Shown here: piece by piece, positions 1 to 7,781 of the stretch | Position numbering within the stretch: position 1 is the first letter of the stretch | Layout of the letters: each line of letters starts with the position of its first letter | Assembly: GCA_002069025.1 (NCBI GenBank) | Contig: MWBK01000133.1 | Coordinates: 1 to 17,424, forward strand | DNA: 17,424 nucleotides | Direction of reading: 5' to 3' | From: Bacteroidetes bacterium ADurb.Bin302 | GTDB taxonomy: Bacteria; Bacteroidota; Bacteroidia; Bacteroidales; Paludibacteraceae | Notes under the pieces: generated by a model | The model's database searches: none | Seen by the model: only the letters and a program-made list of their open reading frames with translations | What the model was told of the DNA's origin: nothing | Made by a program: the position numbers and the translations under genes

Positions 1-948
1 GTTGAACTAATTGCTACACCTGCCGCTAATTATCATTTCGTATCTTGGAGTGATGGTAATACAGAAAGCACAAGAACGATCACAGTATCAAGTGCTGTTA
101 ACCTAGTAGCGAGCTTTGCAATAGATACATATTCAGTATCAGTTACATCAGGTACCGGTGGTAGTGTAAATAGTGTAAGTGGTACATATGACTATGATAC
201 AGAAATTGAACTAATTGCTACACCTGCCGCTAATTATCATTTCGTATCTTGGAGTGATGGTAATATAGAAAGCACAAGAACGATCACAGTATCAAGTGCT
301 GTTAACCTAGTAGCGAGCTTTGCAATAGATACTTACACAGTATCAATATCATCAGGTTCTGGTGGAACAGTTAATACTGCAATTAATGGTACATATAACT
401 ATGGTTCAAGTGTAGAGCTAATAGCTACACCTTCTGCTAATTATCATTTTGTATCTTGGAATGATGGAGATATAAACGCAGTACGTCAAATAGTATTGGT
501 TTCTGATATAACAATGACAGCAGAATTTGATATTAATAAACATACTGTTACATTAGCTTCAAATGGTAATGGTAGTGTTGAAGGAGACGGTGATTTTGAT
601 TATGATTCGGAAATTACAATAAAGGCAATTCCTGATTACGGATATACGTTTGATGAATGGAATGATGGTAACACCGAGGCAGAACGTGTAATAATAGTAA
701 AAGAAAACGTAACTTATACTGCATCCTTTAAGAAAACGGTATCAATAGAAGATGCAACAAAAGAAGAACCGCATGTTTTTGCTAAAGGACGTACTATTTA
801 CATAATTGCACCAAATGCTAATTCAATAATAGTTTACGACAAAATAGGAAAAATACGAGGAACAAATGTTGCAAGTGTTACGGTTCCATATGCCGGTGTA
901 TATTTTGTTAAGATAGATAGTAAGACTTATAAATTAACTGTTTATTAG
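1..948 (+). CDS. Repeat-rich T9SS cargo protein, 3' part (InlB-type B-repeats plus sorting tail)
   Basis: The frame is open from base 1, so the N-terminus lies outside the window; 315 residues are visible. They consist of consecutive beta-rich repeats of about 68 residues, each carrying a pattern like IATPAANYHFVSWSDG, then a run of T/V residues and an ASF-type end. This resembles the divergent InlB B-repeat (Listeria-Bacteroides repeat) family, which serves as a stalk in surface adhesins. The last 60 or so residues (from about VFAKGRTIYI to the end KTYKLTVY) contain the GVYFVKI pattern typical of a type A C-terminal sorting domain of T9SS cargo. I infer an exported, surface-anchored or released protein; its ligand cannot be guessed. 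Two of the repeats are almost identical at DNA level. An internal ATG at 496 is not the start, since the repeats continue upstream in frame. Confidence 0.85.
   Translation, partial: VELIATPAANYHFVSWSDGNTESTRTITVSSAVNLVASFAIDTYSVSVTSGTGGSVNSVSGTYDYDTEIELIATPAANYHFVSWSDGNIESTRTITVSSAVNLVASFAIDTYTVSISSGSGGTVNTAINGTYNYGSSVELIATPSANYHFVSWNDGDINAVRQIVLVSDITMTAEFDINKHTVTLASNGNGSVEGDGDFDYDSEITIKAIPDYGYTFDEWNDGNTEAERVIIVKENVTYTASFKKTVSIEDATKEEPHVFAKGRTIYIIAPNANSIIVYDKIGKIRGTNVASVTVPYAGVYFVKIDSKTYKLTVY
2..128 (+). repeat. Near-identical coding repeat, copy 1
   Basis: This stretch matches bases 206-332 with a period of 204 bases (68 codons) and one difference that I can see (c at 62 versus t at 266). 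The match stops at 129/333. It lies inside the B-repeat region of the adhesin gene and points to recent duplication or gene conversion. Confidence 0.9.
206..332 (+). repeat. Near-identical coding repeat, copy 2
   Basis: Second copy of the 204-base period repeat, 126 of 127 bases identical to 2-128. The next protein repeats (from about 333 and about 538) keep the fold pattern but have diverged strongly in DNA sequence. Confidence 0.9.
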
Positions 949-1028
949 AACCGGACTATTGATTGTGCATTATAAAGTTCTTATGTAATTAAATGTCAGC
1001 CTCTATGGAAATGTTTTTTGATGTTTCT

Positions 1029-1062
1029 TTTGCATATTAACGAAAAATTTTTTATATCTTTG
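1029..1062 (+). promoter_or_regulatory. Bacteroidota-type promoter for the GT5/DUF4270 genes
   Basis: A -7 box TATCTTTG (1055-1062) fits the TAnnTTTG consensus of the Bacteroidota primary sigma factor. A TTTG at 1029-1032 lies 22 bases upstream, close to the usual -33 element position. The next gene starts at 1119. Confidence 0.7.
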
Positions 1063-1063
1063 C

Positions 1064-1098
1064 AGAGGGTATTGGCAATAGCCGTACCCTCTGTTTTT
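1064..1098 (+). terminator. Hairpin plus T-run: upstream terminator or 5'-UTR attenuator
   Basis: AGAGGGTA (1064-1071) pairs perfectly with TACCCTCT (1085-1092). Inside, GGC (1074-1076) pairs with GCC (1081-1083) around an AATA loop. TTTTT follows at 1094-1098. The shape is that of an intrinsic terminator for the gene ending at 948. It begins one base after the -7 box of the next promoter, so it may also form at the 5' end of the downstream transcript. Confidence 0.6.
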
Positions 1099-1118
1099 AT
1101 TTAATAAATTATATTTGA

Positions 1119-1931
1119 ATGGATGTTGTAAAGGTTTTATATGTAACGCAGGAGATTTTTCCGTACTTGCCGGCATCGGAAGTATCAACAATTAGTAGAG
1201 AGTTACCGCAAGCCATCCAGGAGCAGGGTCGCGAAATACGTACATTTATGCCCAAATATGGTTGTATAAACGAACGAAGAAACCAATTGCATGAAGTAAT
1301 ACGTTTATCGGGTATGAATCTTATTATTGATGAAACTGATCACCAATTAATAATCAAGGTCGCATCAATTCAATCGGCAAGAATGCAAGTTTACTTTATA
1401 GATAACGATGATTATTTCCGCCGTAAATTCGTTGTAAAAGACGAAAATGGCAATGAATTTGAAGATAATGATGATAGAGCAATATTCTTTGCTCGTGGCG
1501 TTTTAGAAACTGTTAAGAAACTACGTTGGTCTCCTGATATTATACATTGTCATGGATGGATGTCAGCAATAGTTCCTGTATATGTTAAAAAGGCTTATAA
1601 TGAAGATCCCTTCTTCGCAAATTCTAAGATTGTTTATTCAGTATACGATGATGAATATAAAAATCCATTTGGTAGTCGCTTGGCAGATAAAATGAAGATG
1701 GAAGGCATCTTAAAAGATGATTTGAAATCGGTTTTGGAGTCTGGCAGTTTTGAAAATCTTACAAAATTAGCTGTTGATTATTCTGATGGAGTTATTCAAG
1801 GAAGCAATGTTGTGAATCAAAATGTTGTTGAATATACAAAAAAATCACAAAAAATGTTCCTTCCATATCAGAGTCCTGAAAAATACGTACTTTCGTGCAA
1901 TGAATTTTACGACCAAGTTTTAGGTCGTTGA
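1119..1931 (+). CDS. Glycogen/starch synthase-like protein, N-terminal GT5 half only
   Basis: The 270 residues match the N-terminal Rossmann half of glycogen synthases (GT5): the start VLYVTQEIFPYL, the LPQAI helix at about 29-33, MPKYG at 44-48, and HCHGW at 143-147, equivalent to the family's HxHDW region. Full synthases have about 480 residues; here the C-terminal nucleotide-sugar-binding half is absent, and the KxGGL ADP-glucose loop after the first strand is replaced by PASEVS (residues 18-23). Catalysis is therefore unlikely. Short proteins of this kind upstream of DUF4270 genes are, from memory, common in Bacteroidales and usually annotated glycogen synthase by homology. DUF4270 follows after 6 bases, so the two are probably co-transcribed. 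The role is unknown; a sensing or scaffolding role is only a guess. Confidence 0.8.
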   Translation: MDVVKVLYVTQEIFPYLPASEVSTISRELPQAIQEQGREIRTFMPKYGCINERRNQLHEVIRLSGMNLIIDETDHQLIIKVASIQSARMQVYFIDNDDYFRRKFVVKDENGNEFEDNDDRAIFFARGVLETVKKLRWSPDIIHCHGWMSAIVPVYVKKAYNEDPFFANSKIVYSVYDDEYKNPFGSRLADKMKMEGILKDDLKSVLESGSFENLTKLAVDYSDGVIQGSNVVNQNVVEYTKKSQKMFLPYQSPEKYVLSCNEFYDQVLGR

Positions 1932-1937
1932 TTATCT

Positions 1938-3284
1938 ATGAAGCCTATTAAGTTTGTATTTATTTTACTTTTTTCTATCATTTTGGCAGCTTGCCAAGAT
2001 GTAAGTGATATAGGTGTTGTGATTCGTCCAAATACGGATTCCCTTGCTGTTATCAGTGATTCGTTTTATGTCGAAACTTCTACAATTCCGGCAGGTAGTA
2101 TTTATTCAGAAAGTGATAAATTAGTATTGGGTAATTATACAGACGAGGTGTATGGATCCTTTAAAATCGATTTTTTATCTGAATTCAGATATCTTAGAGA
2201 TTATGAATTCGAGGATAATTCATCTTCAGATTCATTATATCTTGTTATGTACTACAAAACATTTTTTGGCGATTCTTCGGCAGTACAAGAGGTCTCTGTT
2301 TATCAATTAGATAAACAAGCTCTTAATTTCTCAACTAACTACTATTCTGATATACAAGTAGATGAATTTTGCTCTTTTAGTACATTATTAGGTAAAACTA
2401 CTTATACAGCCTACGATAGAACAATATCTGAAGCTACTCGCAGTGAATCAGGTTATTGCAATACGGTGAAAGTTAAGATGCCTAATGATATGAAAGATAG
2501 GCTTATGACTGATAAAGATATACTTAAAAGTCAAGATGCTTTTTTAGAGTTCTTCAAAGGCGTTTATGTGAAGAATACATATGGGAATCAAACTGTTTTG
2601 CAAATAGACTCTGTGAATTTAGAGTTGTCTTATAAATATATACCTGATATTTCTAAACCTGATTCGTTAATTTACAAGACTATAATTTTCCCTGCAAATA
2701 AAGAAACTTCAGAGGTTATACACATGGATCAAGTTAAGCTACCTGATTTATCAGAAAAACCGGATAGTATAGAATTCTTGACAACTCCGAATGGTGCTTT
2801 TATTAAAGTCAAGCTTCCATTAGATAGGATATATAAACGTATTGTTGAAGATCATCCTTCTAATATGCTAAATATTAATCATGCAACTTTAGTAGTTGAA
2901 GCAGCGTCAATACCTGATTATACAGGACGATTGGAACCACCTGCAGTTCTTATTTTAATTAGAGAAGCTGACATTGAAGCATTCTTCACGCAGAGTTTGT
3001 ACCCTGCTCCAAATATATCAACAGTTTTGTCTATTTACGATTATGAGGATGATACCTATAAGTTTGATAATTTCGGAGACTATTTACAAACTATATTGGA
3101 ATCAGGTCCTTCATCTTTTGCTGAAGTAGGGGATTTTGTCTTGATTCCTATTTCAGGAGCAACAGATATTGCAGGTACAAATGCTACCATAAGACACTTA
3201 TTTAAACCTCGTGGCGTACGCATTCGAAGTGGTTCAAATACGAAATCGCCAATGCGTCTTACTGTTACTTATTCTGATTTGTAA
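1938..3284 (+). CDS. DUF4270 family lipoprotein
   Basis: A 448-residue protein with a lipoprotein signal peptide: basic N-terminus, hydrophobic stretch and lipobox LAAC with the acylated Cys at residue 19. The mature protein is predicted to be beta-rich and ends near PRGVRIRSGSNTKSP and LTVTYSDL, as in DUF4270 proteins of Bacteroidota. Its function is not known; outer-membrane or periplasmic anchoring follows from the lipobox. It sits 6 bases after the GT5-like gene, an arrangement I recall from other Bacteroidales. Its last 20 bases overlap, tail to tail, the end of the minus-strand IMPACT gene, and I see no terminator hairpin between the two. Confidence 0.82.
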   Translation: MKPIKFVFILLFSIILAACQDVSDIGVVIRPNTDSLAVISDSFYVETSTIPAGSIYSESDKLVLGNYTDEVYGSFKIDFLSEFRYLRDYEFEDNSSSDSLYLVMYYKTFFGDSSAVQEVSVYQLDKQALNFSTNYYSDIQVDEFCSFSTLLGKTTYTAYDRTISEATRSESGYCNTVKVKMPNDMKDRLMTDKDILKSQDAFLEFFKGVYVKNTYGNQTVLQIDSVNLELSYKYIPDISKPDSLIYKTIIFPANKETSEVIHMDQVKLPDLSEKPDSIEFLTTPNGAFIKVKLPLDRIYKRIVEDHPSNMLNINHATLVVEAASIPDYTGRLEPPAVLILIREADIEAFFTQSLYPAPNISTVLSIYDYEDDTYKFDNFGDYLQTILESGPSSFAEVGDFVLIPISGATDIAGTNATIRHLFKPRGVRIRSGSNTKSPMRLTVTYSDL

Positions 3285-3678
3285 TATAAGTAGTCTTACA
3301 TCTACTTATGGTATCTGAAGTTGCGTTTCTGTAAGCGTTTATTAAGCCTCCCGTTCCTAATAAGGTTCCACCAAAATATCTAACAACAACAATTATAGTG
3401 TTAGTCAGCTTTGCTGCTTCTAATTGTCTTAATATAGGTTTGCCTGCAGTCCCGGAAGGTTCTCCGTCATCAAATCCTCTGTATATTTCTGCATTGTTTC
3501 CAATCCTATACGCAAAGCATACATGTCGGGCTTTATGGTGCTCCTTTTTGTATTTATTTATGATTGATTTTGCTTCATCTACAGATTCTATGTGATGTGC
3601 AAATCCTAAAAATTTGCTACCTTTTTCCTTGTATATTCCTTCAGATACCTCTGAAATCGTTAAATATTCACTTCCCAT
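3265..3678 (-). CDS. IMPACT/YigZ (UPF0029) family protein, short form
   Basis: Clear UPF0029/IMPACT N-terminal domain: KGSKFLGFA, HHKARHVCFAYRIG, the highly conserved FDDGEPSGTAGKPIL and VVVRYFGGTLLGTGGL. Bacterial YigZ proteins are about 200 residues long with a C-terminal DUF1949 (ferredoxin-like) domain; here the protein stops after about 137 residues, right after the first domain. I chose the ATG at 3678 (MGSEYLTI). The frame can be extended to a TTG at 3693, but that would lie on top of a TATTTTTG promoter box. Eukaryotic IMPACT acts in translation control; the bacterial role is unsettled. The 3' end overlaps the DUF4270 gene by 20 bases, which could explain loss of the second domain. 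Confidence 0.85.
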   Translation of the reverse strand: MGSEYLTISEVSEGIYKEKGSKFLGFAHHIESVDEAKSIINKYKKEHHKARHVCFAYRIGNNAEIYRGFDDGEPSGTAGKPILRQLEAAKLTNTIIVVVRYFGGTLLGTGGLINAYRNATSDTISRCKTTYITNQNK

Positions 3679-3682
3679 TCTG

Positions 3683-3690
3683 CAAAAATA
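3683..3690 (-). promoter_or_regulatory. Promoter -7 box for the IMPACT gene
   Basis: On the minus strand this reads TATTTTTG, a match to TAnnTTTG. Only four bases (CAGA) separate it from the ATG at 3678, so transcription would begin at or very near the start codon. I found no clear TTG at the -33 position. Confidence 0.5.
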
Positions 3691-3724
3691 CAACTAATTG
3701 TAAAAGAAATGTGTTAAAATGTGC

Positions 3725-3753
3725 TTGAATAATAATTATGTTTTTTAACTTTG
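3725..3753 (+). promoter_or_regulatory. Promoter of the T9SS surface cluster
   Basis: -7 box TAACTTTG (3746-3753) with TTG at 3725-3727, an 18-base spacer. It precedes the 3797 gene, giving a leader of about 35-40 bases. No further convincing box appears before 6463 or 7782, so it may drive all three genes. Confidence 0.65.
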
Positions 3754-3768
3754 CGCCTTATAAGGTGC
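3753..3768 (+). promoter_or_regulatory. Palindrome abutting the -7 box
   Basis: GCGCCTTATAAGGTGC is a 16-base inverted repeat, perfect except for one G/T position. It starts at the last base of the TAACTTTG box and so covers the likely transcription start. It could be an operator or a short 5' hairpin. Confidence 0.45.
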
Positions 3769-3796
3769 AGATCTTTAAAAACTTAAAACATATAAT

Positions 3797-6442
3797 ATGA
3801 AAGGATTATTCCATTTTTACCGTTTTCTTAAGCTATGTGTGCTTTTAGGTGCCGTGGCTATGGTTTCTGTAGCTGAAGCTCAAAATCTTAAAAACAATGT
3901 CATTCCCAAAACAGACGTCAATTACGGCGATTTGATTTGTGGTAGTAATTTTTCTATTGCTGATAATGATGAAACTACAGACAAAACTCATTTTACGATT
4001 CCTGAAGTTTATGTGTATATGCCAACTTTGGCTAGTTTAAATTTAAACGGCATCTATTCAGAAGGTTTCTCTAATTGGTCAAATGGTGGATCGACAACTG
4101 CACCTAAGTATGCGATTATGAGTAACCCACAATTATTGAATGCATCATATCCTTCAATTACTGACGGCGTTAATCGTTTGATTGTTCATACGCCTCAAAG
4201 TCAAACAGAAATTGCTACATTAACATCAGCCGGTCATAGGGCAGGAACCCCGGTATATTTTAGAATGACTGTTAGAGAATTGACCGGTAATTCAGGAACA
4301 TCTAAAATAGCAGTAAAATTAAATAATTATGGTGTTTATCAAGAAATTAGTGGTGGTCAAACTGTTGAGATCTCTAAATATATTGATAATGCAGCTAATA
4401 TTGCTTCTGATGAAATCGAATTAATAATAGGCAAGGATAACTATAATGGAGGAGATAATTTTGTATTCGCAATTTCAGATGTAGTTGTAATGGGCGAACT
4501 TGGAGGTGCTATTGCATCATCAGTATCACTTGGTGAAGATAATAGATATGGCGTAGACGAAAGAATCTCGGTAAATCTACTGCCTATGTATCAAGGAAAA
4601 TATATACAATGGCAAATATCTTCTAATGGTACTGATTGGTCAAATATGGATGGATATAATGCAGCCGAATTTGATTATAGTCCCGGATTAGGTGCTACAT
4701 TTTTCCGTGCATTAGTTAGTGAATCAGCCTTGGATCCCGTACTTGTAACCTCAAATACATTGATGGTTTCACGTTTCTTAGCATGTTCTCCGCAAGGACA
4801 ATATCACGTTCTTTTTGAAGACAATTTCGGAAAATTGGCAAGTGAGACAGCTCGTGAGTGTCGTCCTTATGAGGTCTCAAATTATACTTGTAAGGGCACC
4901 GAAAATACGAATGTAGGAGATGGTGATTATGTAGTTGTGGCTAATCCTCGTTATGCAGGTCAAGATAACAGACCGATTCAAGAAGAAGCCGATTATTGGT
5001 TCAGAAATATTTATGATCATACACAAGGTGGAGCTGTTGGTGGAGAATATGGAGGTATGTTGTTGATTAATGGAGGTTCTCAATTATTGGTTTATGCAAA
5101 AACATTTACAAACCCATGTAATAATACTCGCGTTAACTTTTCCGCATGGTTTGCAAATGCAGATTGGGAGAGAAATCGTGGCGAATCGCACGATATGGAT
5201 GTAGTTATTGTCGTACTTGACGAAAATGGAATTGAAATTCCCGGAGCTGAAATTCGCGTAACAGGAACAAAAGCAGAGGGATGGAAACATGGTGTAGTAT
5301 CATTTGATACAGGTACAAATTCTCAGTTTACAATACAGATTAAGAATTCAGGAACAGGTGGTGGATACGACACTTTAATTGATGATGTTGTTGTTTCTAC
5401 ATGTTCACCTGATGCCTCTTTATTCGCCGTTGATGTTGTAGAAGACCCGGAGAATACCGTTGCCGTAGAATGCGGTGAAGAAGTCACATTGGAAGTTGAT
5501 AGAACACAAATTGAGCAAATATTCACTTCAGGTGCATATTATTTGTGGTTAACAAAAGATGAAGGTTCTGAATATGCAATTGATGCAGCCAATTCAGGTT
5601 TCGATAAATATTCATGTGTTTTTACTGTTAATGGTTTAAGCTACCATAAGGTATTAATTGCTGAAAGTGAATTAAGTGCAACCGATTATTTTAATGGAAT
5701 TGTAAGTCCTGATATATGTGAGATAGTAGCTGAAACGAATGAAGAAACTTTACTTTGTGATGTAGTATCAATATCATATACACGTTCTTGTAATGTTATA
5801 TCGTTAACAGCTGAATCAGATGATAATGTAACTTGGCAAAGATCTGTTGATGGTCAAACTTGGGTCGATATGACTGAAACAGATAAAAATATTACTGTTA
5901 ATATAACAGAAGATTCATATTTTAAAGCTAGCAACGAAGTTAGTAAAGATAGTACTGATATCATACCTGTACAATCAATAAGATTGTATGCTAATGATTT
6001 GGTAAATGAAACAATTTCTTTGGGAAATAGTGTTACATTGGAGACAGAAGTAGAAGGAATGACAGTGAGTACATATGAATGGTATAAAAATGATCAACTT
6101 CAATCTGCCCAAACGGGAGCTACTTATAATGTAGTTGATTTATATAATAAAGCAATATTTAAAGTTGAAGGAAATGATTGCGTATCTGATGAGTTGACAA
6201 TCAATGTAGAATGGCCAACAGCATTTATGCCTTATGATAATGGTACAAATAAGGATTTTGCTCGTGGCTTTACAATACAGATACACGACAGATACGGAAA
6301 TAAAGTTGCGGAAGGTTCTGACGGCTGGGATGGTAAATGTAATGGAAAAATGTCTATGCCGGGTGTATACTATTATGTTGTAACATTACCTGATGGAGAT
6401 GTTAAAAAAGGCACAATTGAATTGGTTAAGAAAAACAAGTAA
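3797..6442 (+). CDS. Large secreted protein with type B (gliding motility-associated/CHU_C-like) T9SS sorting tail
   Basis: An 881-residue exported protein. The signal peptide spans about residues 1-28 (hydrophobic LCVLLGAVAMVSV, cleavage near AEA/Q). An Ig-like unit near residues 270-325 carries IQWQISSNGTDWSNM; a second, near 670, has VTWQRSVDGQTWVDM, and a third, near 760, has YEWYKNDQ. Between them (about 340-550) a region opening VLFEDNFG and closing YDTLIDDVVVSTC looks like a jelly-roll domain of the carbohydrate-binding or MAM-like type. The last 80 residues (AFMPYDNGTNKDF, IHDRYGNKV, GWDGKCNGK, PGVYYYVV, GTIELVKK) match the gliding motility-associated C-terminal domain used as a type B T9SS signal. 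Such cargo commonly neighbours PorP/SprF genes, as here. No enzymatic motif was seen; an adhesive role is inferred. Confidence 0.85.
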   Translation: MKGLFHFYRFLKLCVLLGAVAMVSVAEAQNLKNNVIPKTDVNYGDLICGSNFSIADNDETTDKTHFTIPEVYVYMPTLASLNLNGIYSEGFSNWSNGGSTTAPKYAIMSNPQLLNASYPSITDGVNRLIVHTPQSQTEIATLTSAGHRAGTPVYFRMTVRELTGNSGTSKIAVKLNNYGVYQEISGGQTVEISKYIDNAANIASDEIELIIGKDNYNGGDNFVFAISDVVVMGELGGAIASSVSLGEDNRYGVDERISVNLLPMYQGKYIQWQISSNGTDWSNMDGYNAAEFDYSPGLGATFFRALVSESALDPVLVTSNTLMVSRFLACSPQGQYHVLFEDNFGKLASETARECRPYEVSNYTCKGTENTNVGDGDYVVVANPRYAGQDNRPIQEEADYWFRNIYDHTQGGAVGGEYGGMLLINGGSQLLVYAKTFTNPCNNTRVNFSAWFANADWERNRGESHDMDVVIVVLDENGIEIPGAEIRVTGTKAEGWKHGVVSFDTGTNSQFTIQIKNSGTGGGYDTLIDDVVVSTCSPDASLFAVDVVEDPENTVAVECGEEVTLEVDRTQIEQIFTSGAYYLWLTKDEGSEYAIDAANSGFDKYSCVFTVNGLSYHKVLIAESELSATDYFNGIVSPDICEIVAETNEETLLCDVVSISYTRSCNVISLTAESDDNVTWQRSVDGQTWVDMTETDKNITVNITEDSYFKASNEVSKDSTDIIPVQSIRLYANDLVNETISLGNSVTLETEVEGMTVSTYEWYKNDQLQSAQTGATYNVVDLYNKAIFKVEGNDCVSDELTINVEWPTAFMPYDNGTNKDFARGFTIQIHDRYGNKVAEGSDGWDGKCNGKMSMPGVYYYVVTLPDGDVKKGTIELVKKNK

Positions 6443-6462
6443 TAACTTTAATACATAATAAA

Positions 6463-7776
6463 ATGAAAAAAATCATGATGCCATTAGCTTTGTTGGCTTG
6501 TTCGTTGTTAGCATTCGGAGCTATCGACACGAAATTCCAAGAAGGCTATGAATTGCAGTCGCTGGAAATAAATACTGCTCAGCGCGAACATAGTATGTCT
6601 TTGTTTGAGGGCAATACGATGATGTTCTTAAAAGGAGACTCGGTATACACTGCAGAAATTGATACTGTTGCTACCGGTTTGTCTAAGCTTGTAGGGTCTA
6701 AAGAACTTACAAATTTAGGAATAAATGGAACCGTTGCATACGATAAAAACAAAAAGAAAATTTACTTTGCATTGCAAGAATCTGAAAAAGTAGCATGGTT
6801 ATATGAATCTACAATTTCTGATGGTAAATATACTAGTCCAAAACGTTTAATTATTGAAGGATTGGAAAAAACTCGCGGAAACAATGGATTTATAACAAAT
6901 GCAGGTTGGAGTTATGCAATTAATCCGAAACTTATCATGACAAATCCAACTATAGCTAAAGACGGCAATCGTATTTATTTTACTAGTGCTGATATAGATG
7001 GAGGTAAAGGAGGTTCAGATATTTGGTATATCGAACCTAAAGATGATAATATGTGGAAATATCCTGTTAACGCAGGTGCTGAAATAAATACTGATGCAAA
7101 TGAGGATTATGCATTCGTAGAGAATGATGAAATTATGTATTTTGCAAGTAACCGCGATACAATAGAATTTAATGTTTTTAAATCACTAGCCAATGGTGAT
7201 TCGTGGGCTGCTGCTGAAAAAATGGAAAAACCATATAATAGTGAAGTTGCTGACTATAATTTGATTGTTAAAGATGGTACTCCATTCTTGATATCATCTA
7301 GAAACACAGGTAATGGCGATGATATTTATGCTTTTGTAAAACTTCCGGAACCGGAACCTGTTGTTGAGCCTGAACCCGAACCCGAACCGGAACCTGTTGT
7401 TGAACCGGAGCCTATCGTTATAACTTTCCCTTGGACATTCTTCTTGTTTGATTTTGACAAATCAAATTTGACTGAAAGATTTATACAAGAAATTGACGCA
7501 ATGGTTGAAGCTATGAAGTTGATGCCAGAAGGAACAACTTATGTTGTAGAAGGACATACAGATCAACGTGGTAGTTTTGAATATAATGATGCATTGTCAG
7601 AAAAACGTGCTAACGAGGTAAAAGCAAAATTAGTAGAACGCGGTGTTGATGAGAAGATACTTATAATTAAAGGTTATGGTGAACGTAAACCAATCTTTGA
7701 GAATCCTAAGAATGAAGAAGAGTTTTATCAAAACCGTCGTGTAGTAGTTGATACATTTAAACCTGAAAATAAATAA
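6463..7776 (+). CDS. PD40 beta-propeller plus OmpA-like peptidoglycan-binding protein
   Basis: A 437-residue envelope protein. The N-terminus (MKKIMMPLALLACSLLAFGA) is a signal peptide; the LLAC at 10-13 could be a lipobox, although the hydrophobic stretch before it is short. Residues about 40-290 contain WD40-like PD40 motifs (KDGNRIYFTS, GGSDIWYIE, IMYFASN, GDDIYAF). A Pro-Glu linker spans 295-317. Residues about 325-437 are an OmpA C-terminal domain; D367 in GHTDQRG and R382 in SEKRA occupy the spacing of the diaminopimelate-contacting Asp and Arg of E. coli OmpA, and NRRV (424-427) is also present. The architecture recalls PorE-like T9SS proteins, without the TPR part. It stands 20 bases after the type B cargo gene and 5 bases before the PorP/SprF gene, so it probably ties that outer-membrane assembly to the cell wall. 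Confidence 0.85.
   Translation: MKKIMMPLALLACSLLAFGAIDTKFQEGYELQSLEINTAQREHSMSLFEGNTMMFLKGDSVYTAEIDTVATGLSKLVGSKELTNLGINGTVAYDKNKKKIYFALQESEKVAWLYESTISDGKYTSPKRLIIEGLEKTRGNNGFITNAGWSYAINPKLIMTNPTIAKDGNRIYFTSADIDGGKGGSDIWYIEPKDDNMWKYPVNAGAEINTDANEDYAFVENDEIMYFASNRDTIEFNVFKSLANGDSWAAAEKMEKPYNSEVADYNLIVKDGTPFLISSRNTGNGDDIYAFVKLPEPEPVVEPEPEPEPEPVVEPEPIVITFPWTFFLFDFDKSNLTERFIQEIDAMVEAMKLMPEGTTYVVEGHTDQRGSFEYNDALSEKRANEVKAKLVERGVDEKILIIKGYGERKPIFENPKNEEEFYQNRRVVVDTFKPENK
7345..7413 (+). repeat. Pro-Glu linker repeat in the OmpA-like gene
   Basis: Twenty-three codons encode only Pro, Glu and two Val-Val pairs, with the unit PEPVVEPEP occurring twice. It is a stiff, acidic linker between the PD40 and OmpA domains and a likely site of length variation between strains. 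Confidence 0.85.
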
Positions 7777-7781
7777 AAGCC

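Noticed and set aside
1..332. CRISPR or intergenic tandem repeat
   Set aside because: The repeats are 204 bases apart, in frame and fully coding for a known beta-rich repeat type.
496..948. Independent small gene starting at the ATG at 496
   Set aside because: The same frame is open without a stop from base 1 and the protein repeats run through 496.
1003..1191. Small minus-strand protein of 62 codons
   Set aside because: It runs across the promoter, the hairpin and the start of the GT5-like gene, and shows no domain or signal peptide.
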